Source of the DNA: Pseudomonadota bacterium
Lineage (GTDB): Bacteria; Myxococcota_A; UBA796; SXON01
Assembly: GCA_030685065.1 (NCBI GenBank)
Contig: JAUXQH010000019.1
Span: 1-41,452, forward strand
DNA length: 41,452 nt
Direction of reading: 5' to 3'
Shown here: positions 7,581 through 16,309 of the stretch, piece by piece
How the letters are laid out: the number at the start of each line of letters is the position of its first letter
How positions within the stretch are numbered: the stretch's first letter is position 1
Position numbers and translations under genes: made by a program
Notes under the pieces: generated by a model
Database searches by the model: none
Told to the model about the DNA's origin: nothing
Seen by the model: the letters and a program-made list of their open reading frames with translations, nothing else

Positions 7581-8764
7581 GAGCGGCTCTTCGTGCGGAT
7601 CGCCTTGATGCCCGGGAGGTCCTTGCCCTCCAGGAACTCGAGGGACGCGCCGCCGCCCGTGGAGACGTGGGAGAACTTGTCGGCGAGGCCGAACTTCTCC
7701 GCGGCCGCCGCCGAGTCCCCACCGCCGACGACCGTGTAGCCGGACGACGCCGCGCAGGCCTCGGCGACGCCACGGGTCCCGGCGGCGTAGGCCTCCCGCT
7801 CGAACACGCCCATGGGGCCGTTCCAGAAGACGGTCTTCGCCTGGGCGATGACCTCCGCGTAGCGCAAGAGGGTGGCGGGACCGATGTCGAGCCCCATGTC
7901 TCCCTCCCCGATCACGTCCACCGTGCGGGCCGGCGCATCGCTGTCCAGCGAGGTGTTCACGACGTGATCGACGGGCAGGTGCACCTGCACGCCCTTCTCC
8001 GCGCAGCGCTCGAGCAACCGCTGCGCGAGCACCAGCTTGTCGGCCTCGACGCGCGAGGCGCCGACCGAGAACCCCTGCGCCTTGATGAACGTGTAGGCCA
8101 TCGCCCCGCCGATCAGCAGGTGATCGACCCGGTGGGCCAGCGACTCGATGACGCCGATCTTGTCGGAGACCTTGGCGCCGCCCAGGATCGCCACGTAGGG
8201 CTTCGCCGCCCCGCTGAGGCAGCGCGTGAGCGCGTCGAGCTCCTTCTGGACGAGGAGCCCGACCCCCACGATCTCGAAGTGCGAGACCACGGCGGAGATC
8301 GAGGTCTCCGCGCGGTGCATCGCGCCGAACGCGTCGTTGATGTAGACCTCGCCGAGGCGCGCGAGCTGGGTGGCGAACGCCTCGTCCCCGCCCTTCTCAC
8401 CCGGGTGGAAGCGGAGGTTCTCCAACATCATGACGCCGCCCGGCGTGAGCTCCTTGCTCAAGAGCTCGACATCTTCACCCACGATGTCGTGGGCGAAGAT
8501 GACCTCGCCGTTGAGGAGCTCGGCGAGGCGTGCCGCCGTCGGCTCGAGGGACAGCTCCGGGACGACGATGCCCTTCGGGCGGCCGAGGTGGGAGGCGATG
8601 ACGAGCTTGCATCCCTTCGCGCGGAGCGCCTGGATGGTCGGGAGCGCCGCGCGAATGCGCGTGTCGTCGCTGATGTGGCCGTTCTCGAGCGGGACGTTGA
8701 AGTCGACCCGCAAGAAAACGCGGCGGTTGTCGAGGTCGAGGGTGTCGAGGTTGGGGAGCTTCAT
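7577..8764 (-). CDS. pgk: Phosphoglycerate kinase
   Basis: Converts 1,3-bisphosphoglycerate + ADP to 3-phosphoglycerate + ATP. At 395 aa it matches the family. It has the N-domain RVDFNVPL, SHLGRPKG and ENLRFHPGE, the hinge/C-domain KVSDKIGVI and WNGPMGVFE, and VVGGGDSAAA near the nucleotide phosphates. The ATG overlaps the gap TGA (ATGA) and the TGA overlaps the tpiA start, giving a tight gap-pgk-tpiA unit. Confidence 0.97.
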   Translation of the reverse strand: MKLPNLDTLDLDNRRVFLRVDFNVPLENGHISDDTRIRAALPTIQALRAKGCKLVIASHLGRPKGIVVPELSLEPTAARLAELLNGEVIFAHDIVGEDVELLSKELTPGGVMMLENLRFHPGEKGGDEAFATQLARLGEVYINDAFGAMHRAETSISAVVSHFEIVGVGLLVQKELDALTRCLSGAAKPYVAILGGAKVSDKIGVIESLAHRVDHLLIGGAMAYTFIKAQGFSVGASRVEADKLVLAQRLLERCAEKGVQVHLPVDHVVNTSLDSDAPARTVDVIGEGDMGLDIGPATLLRYAEVIAQAKTVFWNGPMGVFEREAYAAGTRGVAEACAASSGYTVVGGGDSAAAAEKFGLADKFSHVSTGGGASLEFLEGKDLPGIKAIRTKSRS

Positions 8765-9777
8765 GCGGCACCTTCCATCGCGGCGATCTTACGGCAGAGG
8801 TCGACCATGCGGTTGGAGAAGCCCCACTCGTTGTCGTACCAGGAGAGGACCTTGGCCATGTGGTCGCCCATGACCGAGGTGAGCTCGAGGTCGACGATGG
8901 AGGAGGCGGGGTTCCCGTTGAGATCCCCGCTGACCAGCGGCGCGTTCACCGCGAGCAGGATGCCCTTGAGGGGGCCGTTCGCGGCTTCGATCAGCGCGTT
9001 GTTGATGGCCTCCTTCGTCACGGGCCGGGTGGTGTTGATCACGAGATCGACGAGGGAGACGTTGGGGGTCGGCACGCGGATCGCGAGGCCGTTCAGCTTC
9101 CCCTTGAGCTGGGGGAGGACGAGGCCCACGGCCTTGGCGGCGCCGGTGCTGGTCGGCACCATGTTGAGCGCGGCGGCGCGGGCGCGCCGGAGGTCCTTCT
9201 TGTGGGGGGCGTCGAGGAGATTCTGGTCCATCGTGTAGGAGTGGACCGTCGTCATCAGGCCCTGCTCGATGCCGAAGTGCTGGTCGAGCACCTTGGCGAC
9301 GGGCGCGAGGCAGTTCGTGGTGCAGGACGCGTTCGAGATGACGAAGTGCTTGGAGAGGTCGAGCTTGTCGTCGTTCACGCCGAGGCACAGGGTGATGTCC
9401 TCGCCTTCGCCCGGCGCCGAGATGATGACGCGCTTGGCGCCGGCATCCAGGTGCATCGCGGCCTTGTCGCGCTTGGTGAACAGACCCGTGCATTCCAGCA
9501 CGACGTCGATCTTCTGGTCGCGCCAGGGGAGCTTCGACGGATCCTTCTCCGCGGTTACCGAGACGAACCGGCCGCCGATGGTGAACCCGCCGTCCGTCAC
9601 GGCGACCGGCACGTTCCAGCCGCCGTGCACGCTGTCGTGCGTGAGGAGGTGCGCGAGCTGGTCGGGGCTGGTCAGATCGTTGATGTGGACGATCTCGATC
9701 TCAGGCACGCCCTGCGCCGACCGCAGGACGCAACGACCGATTCGACCAAAGCCATTGATGGCGACGCGCAGAGCCAT
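8761..9777 (-). CDS. gap: Glyceraldehyde-3-phosphate dehydrogenase, type I
   Basis: NAD-dependent oxidation of glyceraldehyde 3-phosphate to 1,3-bisphosphoglycerate. The Rossmann domain begins MALRVAINGFGRIGR; Asp of INDL after the second beta strand suggests NAD preference. The catalytic SNASCTTNCLAP (Cys near residue 155) and the C-terminal WYDNEWGFSNRMVDL are intact. The ATG at 9777 fits the conserved N-terminus; a GTG three codons upstream (9786) is also possible. Divergent from the neighbouring oxidoreductase across an 83-bp gap that should hold both promoters, though no clear hexamers are visible. Confidence 0.96.
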   Translation of the reverse strand: MALRVAINGFGRIGRCVLRSAQGVPEIEIVHINDLTSPDQLAHLLTHDSVHGGWNVPVAVTDGGFTIGGRFVSVTAEKDPSKLPWRDQKIDVVLECTGLFTKRDKAAMHLDAGAKRVIISAPGEGEDITLCLGVNDDKLDLSKHFVISNASCTTNCLAPVAKVLDQHFGIEQGLMTTVHSYTMDQNLLDAPHKKDLRRARAAALNMVPTSTGAAKAVGLVLPQLKGKLNGLAIRVPTPNVSLVDLVINTTRPVTKEAINNALIEAANGPLKGILLAVNAPLVSGDLNGNPASSIVDLELTSVMGDHMAKVLSWYDNEWGFSNRMVDLCRKIAAMEGAA

Positions 9778-9860
9778 GGAACACACCGGGGGAAGGGGCC
9801 AGGGCTTAACCCCAACGGGCCGGTGGCGCGGGGGGGAATCGCGGCGTAGGGAGCGCGTCG

Positions 9861-11444
9861 ATGGCCGTCTTCGTATCGAATCTCGCCCTCCCCGAAGGGG
9901 ACGCTACCTCCGCCGTGGCCGCGCTCCTCGGGGTCTCCGTCGCGCGCATCACGAGCATCGAGCTCTTGCGCCGCTCCCTCGATGCGCGCGCGCGCCCTCC
10001 CGCCTGGCGCGGCACCTTCAAGGTCGAGCTCGACGCGGGGGAGCCCGAGCTCCTGGCGCGGGGGATCCCGGGGGTGCGCGCGTTCACGGCCAGGGACGAG
10101 CTCAAGCGCACGGGGGACGTGCCGATGCCGAAGGGGATCGGCTGGCGCTCCCGCCCCATCGTGGTGGGGGCCGGACCCGCCGGCATCTTCGCGGCCCTCC
10201 GCCTCGGGGAGGCCGGCGCCCCCGCGATCCTGCTCGAGCGGGGCGGCGCGGTGGACGCGCGGGTGGCCGCCGTGAACGGCTATTGGCGCGGGAAGCCGCT
10301 CGACCGCGAGAACAACATCCTCTTCGGGGAGGGCGGCGCGGGCACCTTCTCCGACGGGAAGATCTACACGCGCCGACGCGACGGGGAGCTCGGGTACGTG
10401 TTTCGCCAGCTCGTCGCCGCGGGCGCCGACCCGGCGATCCTGCAGGAGGCGTGGGCCCACCTCGGCACCGACAAGGTGCGGGCCATCCTACCGGCGCTGC
10501 GCCAGCGGATGATCGACAGCGGCGTCGAAGTGCGCTTCGGCGCCACCGTGACCGCGTTCCTCGTCGAGGGCGGTCGCTGCGTCGGGGTGCGGCTCGCGAG
10601 CGGCGAGGAGATCCGTGGGGGCCCCGTGATCGTGGCGGCGGGCCACTCCGCGCGGGACACGATGCGCGCGCTCCTCGACGCGGGCGCGGTCGCCGACCTG
10701 CGCCCGATCGCGATCGGGGCCCGCATCGAGCACCCGCAGGCCCTCGTCGACGCCGCTCGCTACCCGAGCGGGCGCGGGGAGCTCCCGCCCGCGTCCTACC
10801 GGTTGACCGACAACCTGCCCGGCGGTCGGTCGGCCTACACGTTCTGCATGTGCCCCGGCGGCATGGTCGTCCCGGCGGGGAACGAAGAGGGGAGCGTCGT
10901 CGTAAACGGCATGTCGTTCGCCGCCCGGCGCGCGATGTGGGCCAACGCGGCGCTCATCGTCCAGGTCGGCACCGCCGACTACGGCGCCACCGACCCGCTC
11001 GCGGGCGTCCGGTACCAGGACCAGATCGAGCGCCGCGCCGCCGCGGCGACCGATGGGCGCAAGGCGCCTGCCCAACGCGTGGTCGACTTCCTCGCGGGGC
11101 GCGCCTCGACCGAGCTCCCGCGCACGAGCTACCCCCTCGGGGTCGAACCCGCCGACCTCGCGGCCATCCTGCCCGCGCCCGTCGTCGAGGGGATGCGCCG
11201 GGCGCTGCGCAACTTCGAGAAGGACATCCCGGGTTATTCGGGCCCCGAGGGCGTGCTGATCGCCCCCGAGACCCGGACCACGGCGCCGCTCCGGTTCCTT
11301 CGCGGCGACAATCTCGAGAGCCCGTCGCTCCCGGGCCTCCTCCCCGTGGGAGAAGGCGCCGGCTACGCGGGGGGCATCGTGTCCGCCGCGCTCGACGGCT
11401 TCCGCGCCGCCGAAGCGGTCATCGCGGCCGCGCAGCGAGGCTGA
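9861..11444 (+). CDS. FAD-dependent dehydrogenase (COG2509-like)
   Basis: A 527-aa flavoprotein of the family typified by uncharacterised FAD-dependent dehydrogenases. An N-terminal ~95-residue domain precedes a dinucleotide-binding motif (GAGPAG, residues 103-108) and a Glu-ended strand (LLERG). Distinctive family features are GEGGAGTFSDGKIYTRR, the YTFCMCPGG segment with closely spaced cysteines, and the C-terminal PVGEGAGYAGGIVSAALDG that closes the FAD site. The substrate is unknown for the family. It starts with ATG after tagggag, and its last codons and stop lie in a 13-bp tandem repeat. Confidence 0.85.
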   Translation: MAVFVSNLALPEGDATSAVAALLGVSVARITSIELLRRSLDARARPPAWRGTFKVELDAGEPELLARGIPGVRAFTARDELKRTGDVPMPKGIGWRSRPIVVGAGPAGIFAALRLGEAGAPAILLERGGAVDARVAAVNGYWRGKPLDRENNILFGEGGAGTFSDGKIYTRRRDGELGYVFRQLVAAGADPAILQEAWAHLGTDKVRAILPALRQRMIDSGVEVRFGATVTAFLVEGGRCVGVRLASGEEIRGGPVIVAAGHSARDTMRALLDAGAVADLRPIAIGARIEHPQALVDAARYPSGRGELPPASYRLTDNLPGGRSAYTFCMCPGGMVVPAGNEEGSVVVNGMSFAARRAMWANAALIVQVGTADYGATDPLAGVRYQDQIERRAAAATDGRKAPAQRVVDFLAGRASTELPRTSYPLGVEPADLAAILPAPVVEGMRRALRNFEKDIPGYSGPEGVLIAPETRTTAPLRFLRGDNLESPSLPGLLPVGEGAGYAGGIVSAALDGFRAAEAVIAAAQRG

Positions 11445-11484
11445 CCAGCGAGGCTGACCAGCGAGCCTGACGAGCGAGCCTGAA
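11433..11484 (+). repeat. Four-copy 13-bp tandem repeat over the dehydrogenase stop
   Basis: Copies at 11433-11445, 11446-11458, 11459-11471 and 11472-11484 follow the consensus CAGCGAGSCTGAC. Each copy contains a TGA; because 13 is not a multiple of 3, the TGAs at 11442, 11455, 11468 and 11481 cover all three reading frames. The array fills the whole gap to the convergent lipoprotein gene. Confidence 0.92.
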
Positions 11485-11946
11485 CTACCGGAAGACGATC
11501 CGGTACTCGCCCTTCTCGATGTTGACCTTGAGGCGGAGGATGCTGCTCTCGGGGCGGCCGGCGCACGTGGTGCGGCCGAGCGTCCAGGTCATCGCCGCGG
11601 TGTGCTCGTCCGCCGCGGGGTCCATCTCCCAGGTGCCTTCCTCCTTGCACTCGATCGTCTCGCCGTCGGCCGACATCTCGGCCATGGCGAGCCAGGTGTT
11701 GTTCGGCTTGAAGTCGATCGACCGGTAAATGAACACCGGGCCGGCGCCGTCGGTCGGCTTGAAGTCCTTGGCGTCGAACTTGATCAGCTTCTCGGCGAAG
11801 GACTTGCTCGACGCGTCGTCGGGGAACTTGGCGCCCTCGATCGATTCCTGCGCCGGAGCGTCGGAACCGGAGGCGGTGGGCTCGGTCTTCTTGGCGCCGC
11901 AAGCGGCGAGGAGGATCGTCGTGACGAGGAGGGCGGAGCGAATCAT
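11485..11946 (-). CDS. Small lipoprotein of unknown function
   Basis: A 153-aa predicted lipoprotein: signal MIRSALLVTTILLAAC with lipobox LAAC, then a short charged/Ser linker and a compact domain rich in Lys, Asp and Thr with two further cysteines (IECKEEG and RTTCAGRP) that could form a disulphide. I do not recognise the fold. The ATG at 11946 is chosen because it places the signal peptide at the N-terminus; the frame stays open upstream without signal features. It faces the FAD dehydrogenase convergently, with only the tandem repeat between them. Confidence 0.75.
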   Translation of the reverse strand: MIRSALLVTTILLAACGAKKTEPTASGSDAPAQESIEGAKFPDDASSKSFAEKLIKFDAKDFKPTDGAGPVFIYRSIDFKPNNTWLAMAEMSADGETIECKEEGTWEMDPAADEHTAAMTWTLGRTTCAGRPESSILRLKVNIEKGEYRIVFR

Positions 11947-12308
11947 GGGGCACCGGGAGGAAGGGCGCCCCCTAATCTGATGGTCCGCAGCCCGCACGGC
12001 CCGTCGTCTTGTCCACAGGTATGGATAACTGGGTGCCGGGGTGCGTAACTGGTTGAATCTCACCTAAGGCATCGATATCACATGGCTAAGAATGTGCTCA
12101 AAAAATGAGCATACCGTCTGCATGTGCCTGCCTTGCTCTGTTCTCTGCGCGTCGGGCCCCAGGATGGTCCCGGTTGTCCATAGTCGCGGGGGAGAAGTCC
12201 CGCCGGGGCTCCGGGCGTGGGCCGGGCGGCCGGAGGTACGGGCCGGGCTCGGGCTTGACGTCCGCATCGCCTCGGTGGACAACGCTCGCAGCTTAGACGT
12301 ATCCGCGC
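11947..12308. other. 362-bp intergenic region with DnaA-box-like sites and an AT-rich patch
   Basis: No gene is supported here. Four matches to the core TTGTCCA are seen: TTGTCCACA (12009-12017, +), TATGGATAA (12020-12028, 8/9 to the reverse of TTATCCACA), TTGTCCATA (12174-12182, +) and GGTGGACAA (12274-12282, reverse of TTGTCCACC). Between them, 12056-12118 is AT-rich against a GC-rich background and contains a TGCTCA-AAAAA-TGAGCA hairpin (12095-12111). A weak promoter-like TTGACG-17-GACAAC (12255-12283) could serve the downstream gene. Confidence 0.45.
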
Positions 12309-13937
12309 ATGCGCCGCCTCCTCCCCGTTGCCGTCTACATGGCCCTCGCGGTCGTGCTCACGTGGCCCGCCGCCCTCCATCCCGTGCGGGATCTTCCGGG
12401 CGCGGATCGGACGGACCTGTGGGACAGCCTGTGGTCGCTCTGGTACTTCTGGGTGCGGGTGAGCGCCGGCGAGCTGCCCTACCGGGTGGACGGGCTCCTC
12501 GATCACCCGACCGGCGGCGTCCTGTGGGTGGCCGATCCGGTGAACGCCGTGTTCGCTCTCCCCCTCATCCCCCTCGTGGGCGTGGCGGCCACGTGGACCG
12601 TGCTGGTGCTCGGTCACCTGACGTTCGCGGGCATCGCCGCCCACCGCCTGGGTGAAGCGGTCTCCCCGGATCGCCCCTGGGCGGGCTGGGTCACCGGCGT
12701 CCTGTACGCGAGCGCGCCGCTGTTGATGGCGCATGTCCACAACGGCGCGAGCGAGGCCGTGGGCACCGGCTGGATGGCCTGGGCGGCCCTGCGCCTCGTG
12801 CGGCTCGAGGCGGCGCCGACGCCGCGGAACGCGGGCCTCGCGGGGCTCGCGGTGGCGCTCACCGCCGTGGCGCACTGGTACGCCGGGGTCGGCATCTTCC
12901 TGCTCGCCGGGCTGATGCTGTTGCGTGCGCGCACCCGTCCACGCCTCGTCACGCTCGTGGGGGCGCTCGCGCTCGCGTGCGCGCTGGTCCTGCCGGTGGC
13001 GTGGCTCGCGCGCAACGCGGCCACCACCGAGGACAACGTCGTCGGCATCAAGAGCGACCGGGAGATCGCGACCGTGCGGCGCACCATCGGGCCCGCCGAT
13101 CCGTTGGGCTTCGTGCACCCGGGGGACTACCGATCGCCGGACTTTCGCGAGCTCTCCCGGTATGGGGAGCAGTACATCCACTGCCACTACCTCGGCTGGG
13201 TGGGCCTCCTCGCGATGCTCGCGGCGCTTCGGCGGCGCCGGGACACGGGCGTGTGGTGGGCGGGGGCGCTCCTCGCGGCCGCGCTCGCCTGCGGGCCCGT
13301 GCTCGCGCAGAAGGGGGCCCCGGTCATCCTCTCGGGTAACCTGGCCATCCCGCTTCCCTACTTCCTCGTCGAGGCCCTGCCCGGTTTCTCCTCGCTGTCG
13401 CTGCTCTGGCGCCTCGCGCAGCTGACGGTCCTCGCGGTGGCGGTCCTCGCGGGTCGAGCCGCGGGCGGAAGCGTCGGGATCGCGGCCCTCGTGGCGGTCG
13501 CGGCGCTCGCCGAGACGGTGTGGGTCTCCCCCATGGCGGGGCAACGGGAGACCACCGACGCGATCATGCCGGCCGCGATCGTCGCGCTGGCGGCCGAGCC
13601 CGAGGGGGCGTTGATGAACTTCCCGGTCGCCGGGGGCCGCGCCTTCCTCTACGAGCAGACCGTTCACCACAAGCCGCTGACCGGAGGCCTCAACTTTCCC
13701 AACAACAACGCGTCGCGGAAGGTGTGGAAAGAGGCCCTGCTCAACGTCAACGCCGCGCCGGAAGCCCTCGCGGAGGCCGTCGGCAACAAGGCCCGACAGG
13801 GAGGGGTGCGCTACCTCGTCGTACACATCGATGCGATGGCGCGCCCCGACATGCACGACCCCGCGGTCCGCGCGTTGAAGTACGCCTTCACACCCATCGC
13901 GGAGGGGGACGGCGTGCGCGTGTATCGGCTGTGGTGA
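12309..13937 (+). CDS. Polytopic membrane protein, GT-C-like
   Basis: A 542-aa integral membrane protein with about ten hydrophobic segments, starting MRRLLPVAVYMALAVVLTWP. The first periplasmic loop has acidic residues (GADRTDLWDSLW) and the HPTGG turn, resembling the layout of GT-C lipid-linked-sugar transferases, and a soluble C-terminal domain begins around residue 420 (ALMNFPVAGG). The family is not firmly recognised. Its stop overlaps the next start (GTGA), and with the downstream beta-helix protein and GT2 enzyme it probably helps build or export a surface glycan or glycolipid. Confidence 0.7.
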   Translation: MRRLLPVAVYMALAVVLTWPAALHPVRDLPGADRTDLWDSLWSLWYFWVRVSAGELPYRVDGLLDHPTGGVLWVADPVNAVFALPLIPLVGVAATWTVLVLGHLTFAGIAAHRLGEAVSPDRPWAGWVTGVLYASAPLLMAHVHNGASEAVGTGWMAWAALRLVRLEAAPTPRNAGLAGLAVALTAVAHWYAGVGIFLLAGLMLLRARTRPRLVTLVGALALACALVLPVAWLARNAATTEDNVVGIKSDREIATVRRTIGPADPLGFVHPGDYRSPDFRELSRYGEQYIHCHYLGWVGLLAMLAALRRRRDTGVWWAGALLAAALACGPVLAQKGAPVILSGNLAIPLPYFLVEALPGFSSLSLLWRLAQLTVLAVAVLAGRAAGGSVGIAALVAVAALAETVWVSPMAGQRETTDAIMPAAIVALAAEPEGALMNFPVAGGRAFLYEQTVHHKPLTGGLNFPNNNASRKVWKEALLNVNAAPEALAEAVGNKARQGGVRYLVVHIDAMARPDMHDPAVRALKYAFTPIAEGDGVRVYRLW

Positions 13938-15028
13938 ACGAGACGTGCGAGGGGCTTCTGGGCCCGCTCGGGGAGCGGACGTTCCTCGATGGCACCGTCG
14001 CGGAGTGGCGCCTGCGCACCGCCGTCCCGGCGCTCGTGGCGCCGCCCGGGCTGGTGTGGTCGGCCTCGGCGGCAGCCACGGTCGCCGCGATGGCCGGCGA
14101 CGTCCGCGGCGCGCCGGAGATGGCGCTGCTCGGCCCGATCGCCGCGCTCACCGACGCGCCCGTGTGGCTGGCGCGGCTCGCCGACGGCGCGGGGACGCCC
14201 GCCGAGCGGATGGCGCGGGCCCTCGCGGCGCCGGAGCTGCGGTTCGACGCGCGCGAGCGCGTGCTCCCCGGGGTGGCGCTCCCGTCCGGCCCGGTGCGCG
14301 TCGCCGATGCCTGGATGTTCCCGGTCGGACACTGGACCCAGCTCCTCTGGGCCAACCTGCTGACGCTCGGGCCGTTCCTCTGGGAGCGCCTCGTCGGCGG
14401 CGGCGTGATGGCCCCGGTTCGGATCGGCTGGGCGGCCCTCCGCGCGGGCTCGTTCGCCCCGGAGGACGTGGCGGCGCGGCTCAACCAACTCGGGCCGGGC
14501 GCTCGGATCCATCGAACCGCGACGGTGGAGGGGTGCATTCTCGGCGCCCGTGCGCGCGTCGGGGCCGGCGCGGTGGTACGGGGCGCGGTGCTCGGAGACG
14601 ACGCGGTGGTGGAAGAGCTCGCCCTGGTCGAAGGGTCTGTCCTCGGGGCCGGCGCGCGGGTGCAACGCCTCGCCATGGCCAAGTTCTCGGTGATCGAGGC
14701 GGGGGCGGCCTTCGCCGGCATCATGCAGCTCGGCATCGTCGGCCGGGGCGCCACCGTCAAGCACGGCGCGATCCTGATGGACATGGCGTTCGGACAGGCG
14801 GTCCGGGTGCGCGTCGGGAGCGAGCTGCGGGCCGCGCCGCACGGGCTCTGCGGGGTGTGCGTGGGGGACGGCGCCGTGCTCGCCAGCGGCATCCGCGTGG
14901 CTCCGGGCCGCGTGATCCCCTCGGGCCTCGAGATCCTCGGCGATCCCGCCCAGGTGTTGACCCGGCTGGACCTTCCCCCGGGATGTGGACGTGCGGAGGC
15001 CCGCGGTGGCCGCTTGGAGCCGGTCTGA
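13934..15028 (+). CDS. Left-handed beta-helix (hexapeptide-repeat) protein
   Basis: The 364-aa product starts with GTG overlapping the previous stop. From about residue 190 it shows imperfect hexapeptide turns of the [LIV]-G-x4 type (ATVEGCILGARARVGAGAVVRGAVLGDDAVV given here only in part; positions 14520-14760), the signature of left-handed beta-helix acyl- or sugar-nucleotide transferases. The N-terminal half has no motif I recognise. A role in activating or acylating a sugar for the neighbouring glycosyltransferase is inferred from the operon. The stop overlaps the GT2 start (TGATG). Confidence 0.7.
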   Translation: MNETCEGLLGPLGERTFLDGTVAEWRLRTAVPALVAPPGLVWSASAAATVAAMAGDVRGAPEMALLGPIAALTDAPVWLARLADGAGTPAERMARALAAPELRFDARERVLPGVALPSGPVRVADAWMFPVGHWTQLLWANLLTLGPFLWERLVGGGVMAPVRIGWAALRAGSFAPEDVAARLNQLGPGARIHRTATVEGCILGARARVGAGAVVRGAVLGDDAVVEELALVEGSVLGAGARVQRLAMAKFSVIEAGAAFAGIMQLGIVGRGATVKHGAILMDMAFGQAVRVRVGSELRAAPHGLCGVCVGDGAVLASGIRVAPGRVIPSGLEILGDPAQVLTRLDLPPGCGRAEARGGRLEPV

Positions 15029-16212
15029 TGCGCTGGGGAGACGACGGATTCTCGGCGGTGTTGCTCGGGGGCTACCTCGGGATGCTCACGCTGTTGTGGG
15101 GTGCGATGATCGCCGGTGTGGGCCACTGGCACCGTCGGAACGCGCTTCCCGCGGCGGCGGCGCGGCCCCTTCCCCGCCTGTCCATCTGCGTGCCCGCGCG
15201 CGACGAGGCGCACCAGATCGCCGCCTGCGTGCGCGCCGCCCTCGCCCAGGATCACGCGGACATCGAGGTCATCGTGGTGGACGACGGGTCGACGGACGGC
15301 ACGGGCGACGTCGCGCGGGCCGTCGCCCCGGACGACGCGCGGCTCCGGGTGGTCCGCAACGTCCCGCCGCCCCCCGGTTGGGCCGGCAAGCCGTGGGCGT
15401 GCCAGCGCGCCGCCGCCGAGGCCGCGGGCGCGCACCTCCTGTTCGTGGACGCCGACGTGGAGCTCGGCCCGGAGGCGGCCCGCCGCGCCGCGACCGTGCT
15501 CCTCGACCGCCGGCTCGGCGTCATGAGCCTGTTCGGCACCTGGCGGCTCGAGTCGTTCTGGGAGCGCGTCGCCATCCCGGTCATCGGCTGGTTCATCCGT
15601 GGCGCCACCGACGTGGGCGCGGTGAACACCCCCGGTCGGCCCGAGGCCTTCGCGAACGGACAGTTCCTGCTCTTCGACCGCGCCACCTACGAGGCGATCG
15701 GGGGGCACGGGGCCGTTCGGGGCGAGGTCCTCGAGGACGTCCGCATCGCACGGGCCGCCAAGCAGCGCGGTCATGCGCTCGGGCTCTACGCGGCGCCGGA
15801 CCTGTTCCGGGTGCGCCTGTACCGGTCGCTCGGCGAGATCCTTCGCGGCTATGGGAAAAACCTCTACGAGGGGATGGACCGCCGGCCGCTCCTCGCGCTG
15901 GGCGCCCTCCTGTTCCTGTTCATCGGCTCGGTCGCGCCGTGGATCTTTCTCGCCATCGTGGTGGCCCGCCCGTCGGCCCTGCTCACGGGGCTCGATCCGG
16001 TGGGCTTCTGGGTGGCGTGGATCGCGCTGGTGTGCGCGCTCCCCGTCCTGTTCCGGTGGCGGGTGGAGAGGGTCGATGGCCGCGGCGGCTGGTACGCCTG
16101 GTCGCACCCGCTCGGCAATCTCGTGCTCGGCGCGGTGCTTCTGCGCGCGGTCTTCGCCGTGGAGACGACGTGGAAGGGGCGCCGCTTCCACGACGGGAAG
16201 GCCGCCGGCTGA
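15028..16212 (+). CDS. Family 2 glycosyltransferase, membrane-bound (HpnB/CrtQ-like)
   Basis: A 394-aa inverting GT-A glycosyltransferase. An N-terminal membrane helix (LLGGYLGMLTLLWGAMIAGV) precedes the catalytic domain: LSICVPARDEA, VVDDGSTDGT, the DxD motif DAD, and the acceptor-side LEDVRIAR with a following RGYGKNLYEG that stands in the position of the QxxRW motif. The C-terminus has 3-4 more membrane helices. This layout is shared by HpnB- and CrtQ-like enzymes that act on lipid acceptors; no hopanoid or carotenoid genes are nearby, so the acceptor is unknown. The stop lies in a tandem repeat. Confidence 0.85.
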   Translation: MRWGDDGFSAVLLGGYLGMLTLLWGAMIAGVGHWHRRNALPAAAARPLPRLSICVPARDEAHQIAACVRAALAQDHADIEVIVVDDGSTDGTGDVARAVAPDDARLRVVRNVPPPPGWAGKPWACQRAAAEAAGAHLLFVDADVELGPEAARRAATVLLDRRLGVMSLFGTWRLESFWERVAIPVIGWFIRGATDVGAVNTPGRPEAFANGQFLLFDRATYEAIGGHGAVRGEVLEDVRIARAAKQRGHALGLYAAPDLFRVRLYRSLGEILRGYGKNLYEGMDRRPLLALGALLFLFIGSVAPWIFLAIVVARPSALLTGLDPVGFWVAWIALVCALPVLFRWRVERVDGRGGWYAWSHPLGNLVLGAVLLRAVFAVETTWKGRRFHDGKAAG

Positions 16213-16267
16213 TCATCAGCCGGCTGATCATCGCCGGCTGATCATGGCCGGCTGATCATGGCCGGCT
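16204..16267 (+). repeat. Tandem GCCGGCTGATCAT repeat over the glycosyltransferase stop
   Basis: Four full copies of GCCGGCTGATCAT (16204, 16219, 16233, 16247) separated by 1-2 bases, then a partial GCCGGCT. Each copy carries TGA; those at 16210, 16225, 16239 and 16253 fall in all three frames. The first is the stop of the glycosyltransferase. Confidence 0.93.
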
Positions 16268-16309
16268 CACCGCTCGGAGCGGAGCGCGGCGGCGCCGAGA
16301 AGCAGGGGG

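Noticed and set aside
16204..16267. CRISPR or phage attachment site
   Set aside because: Units are 13 bp with 1-2 bp gaps, too short for CRISPR, and no integrase or phage gene is near the tRNA-Gly next to it.
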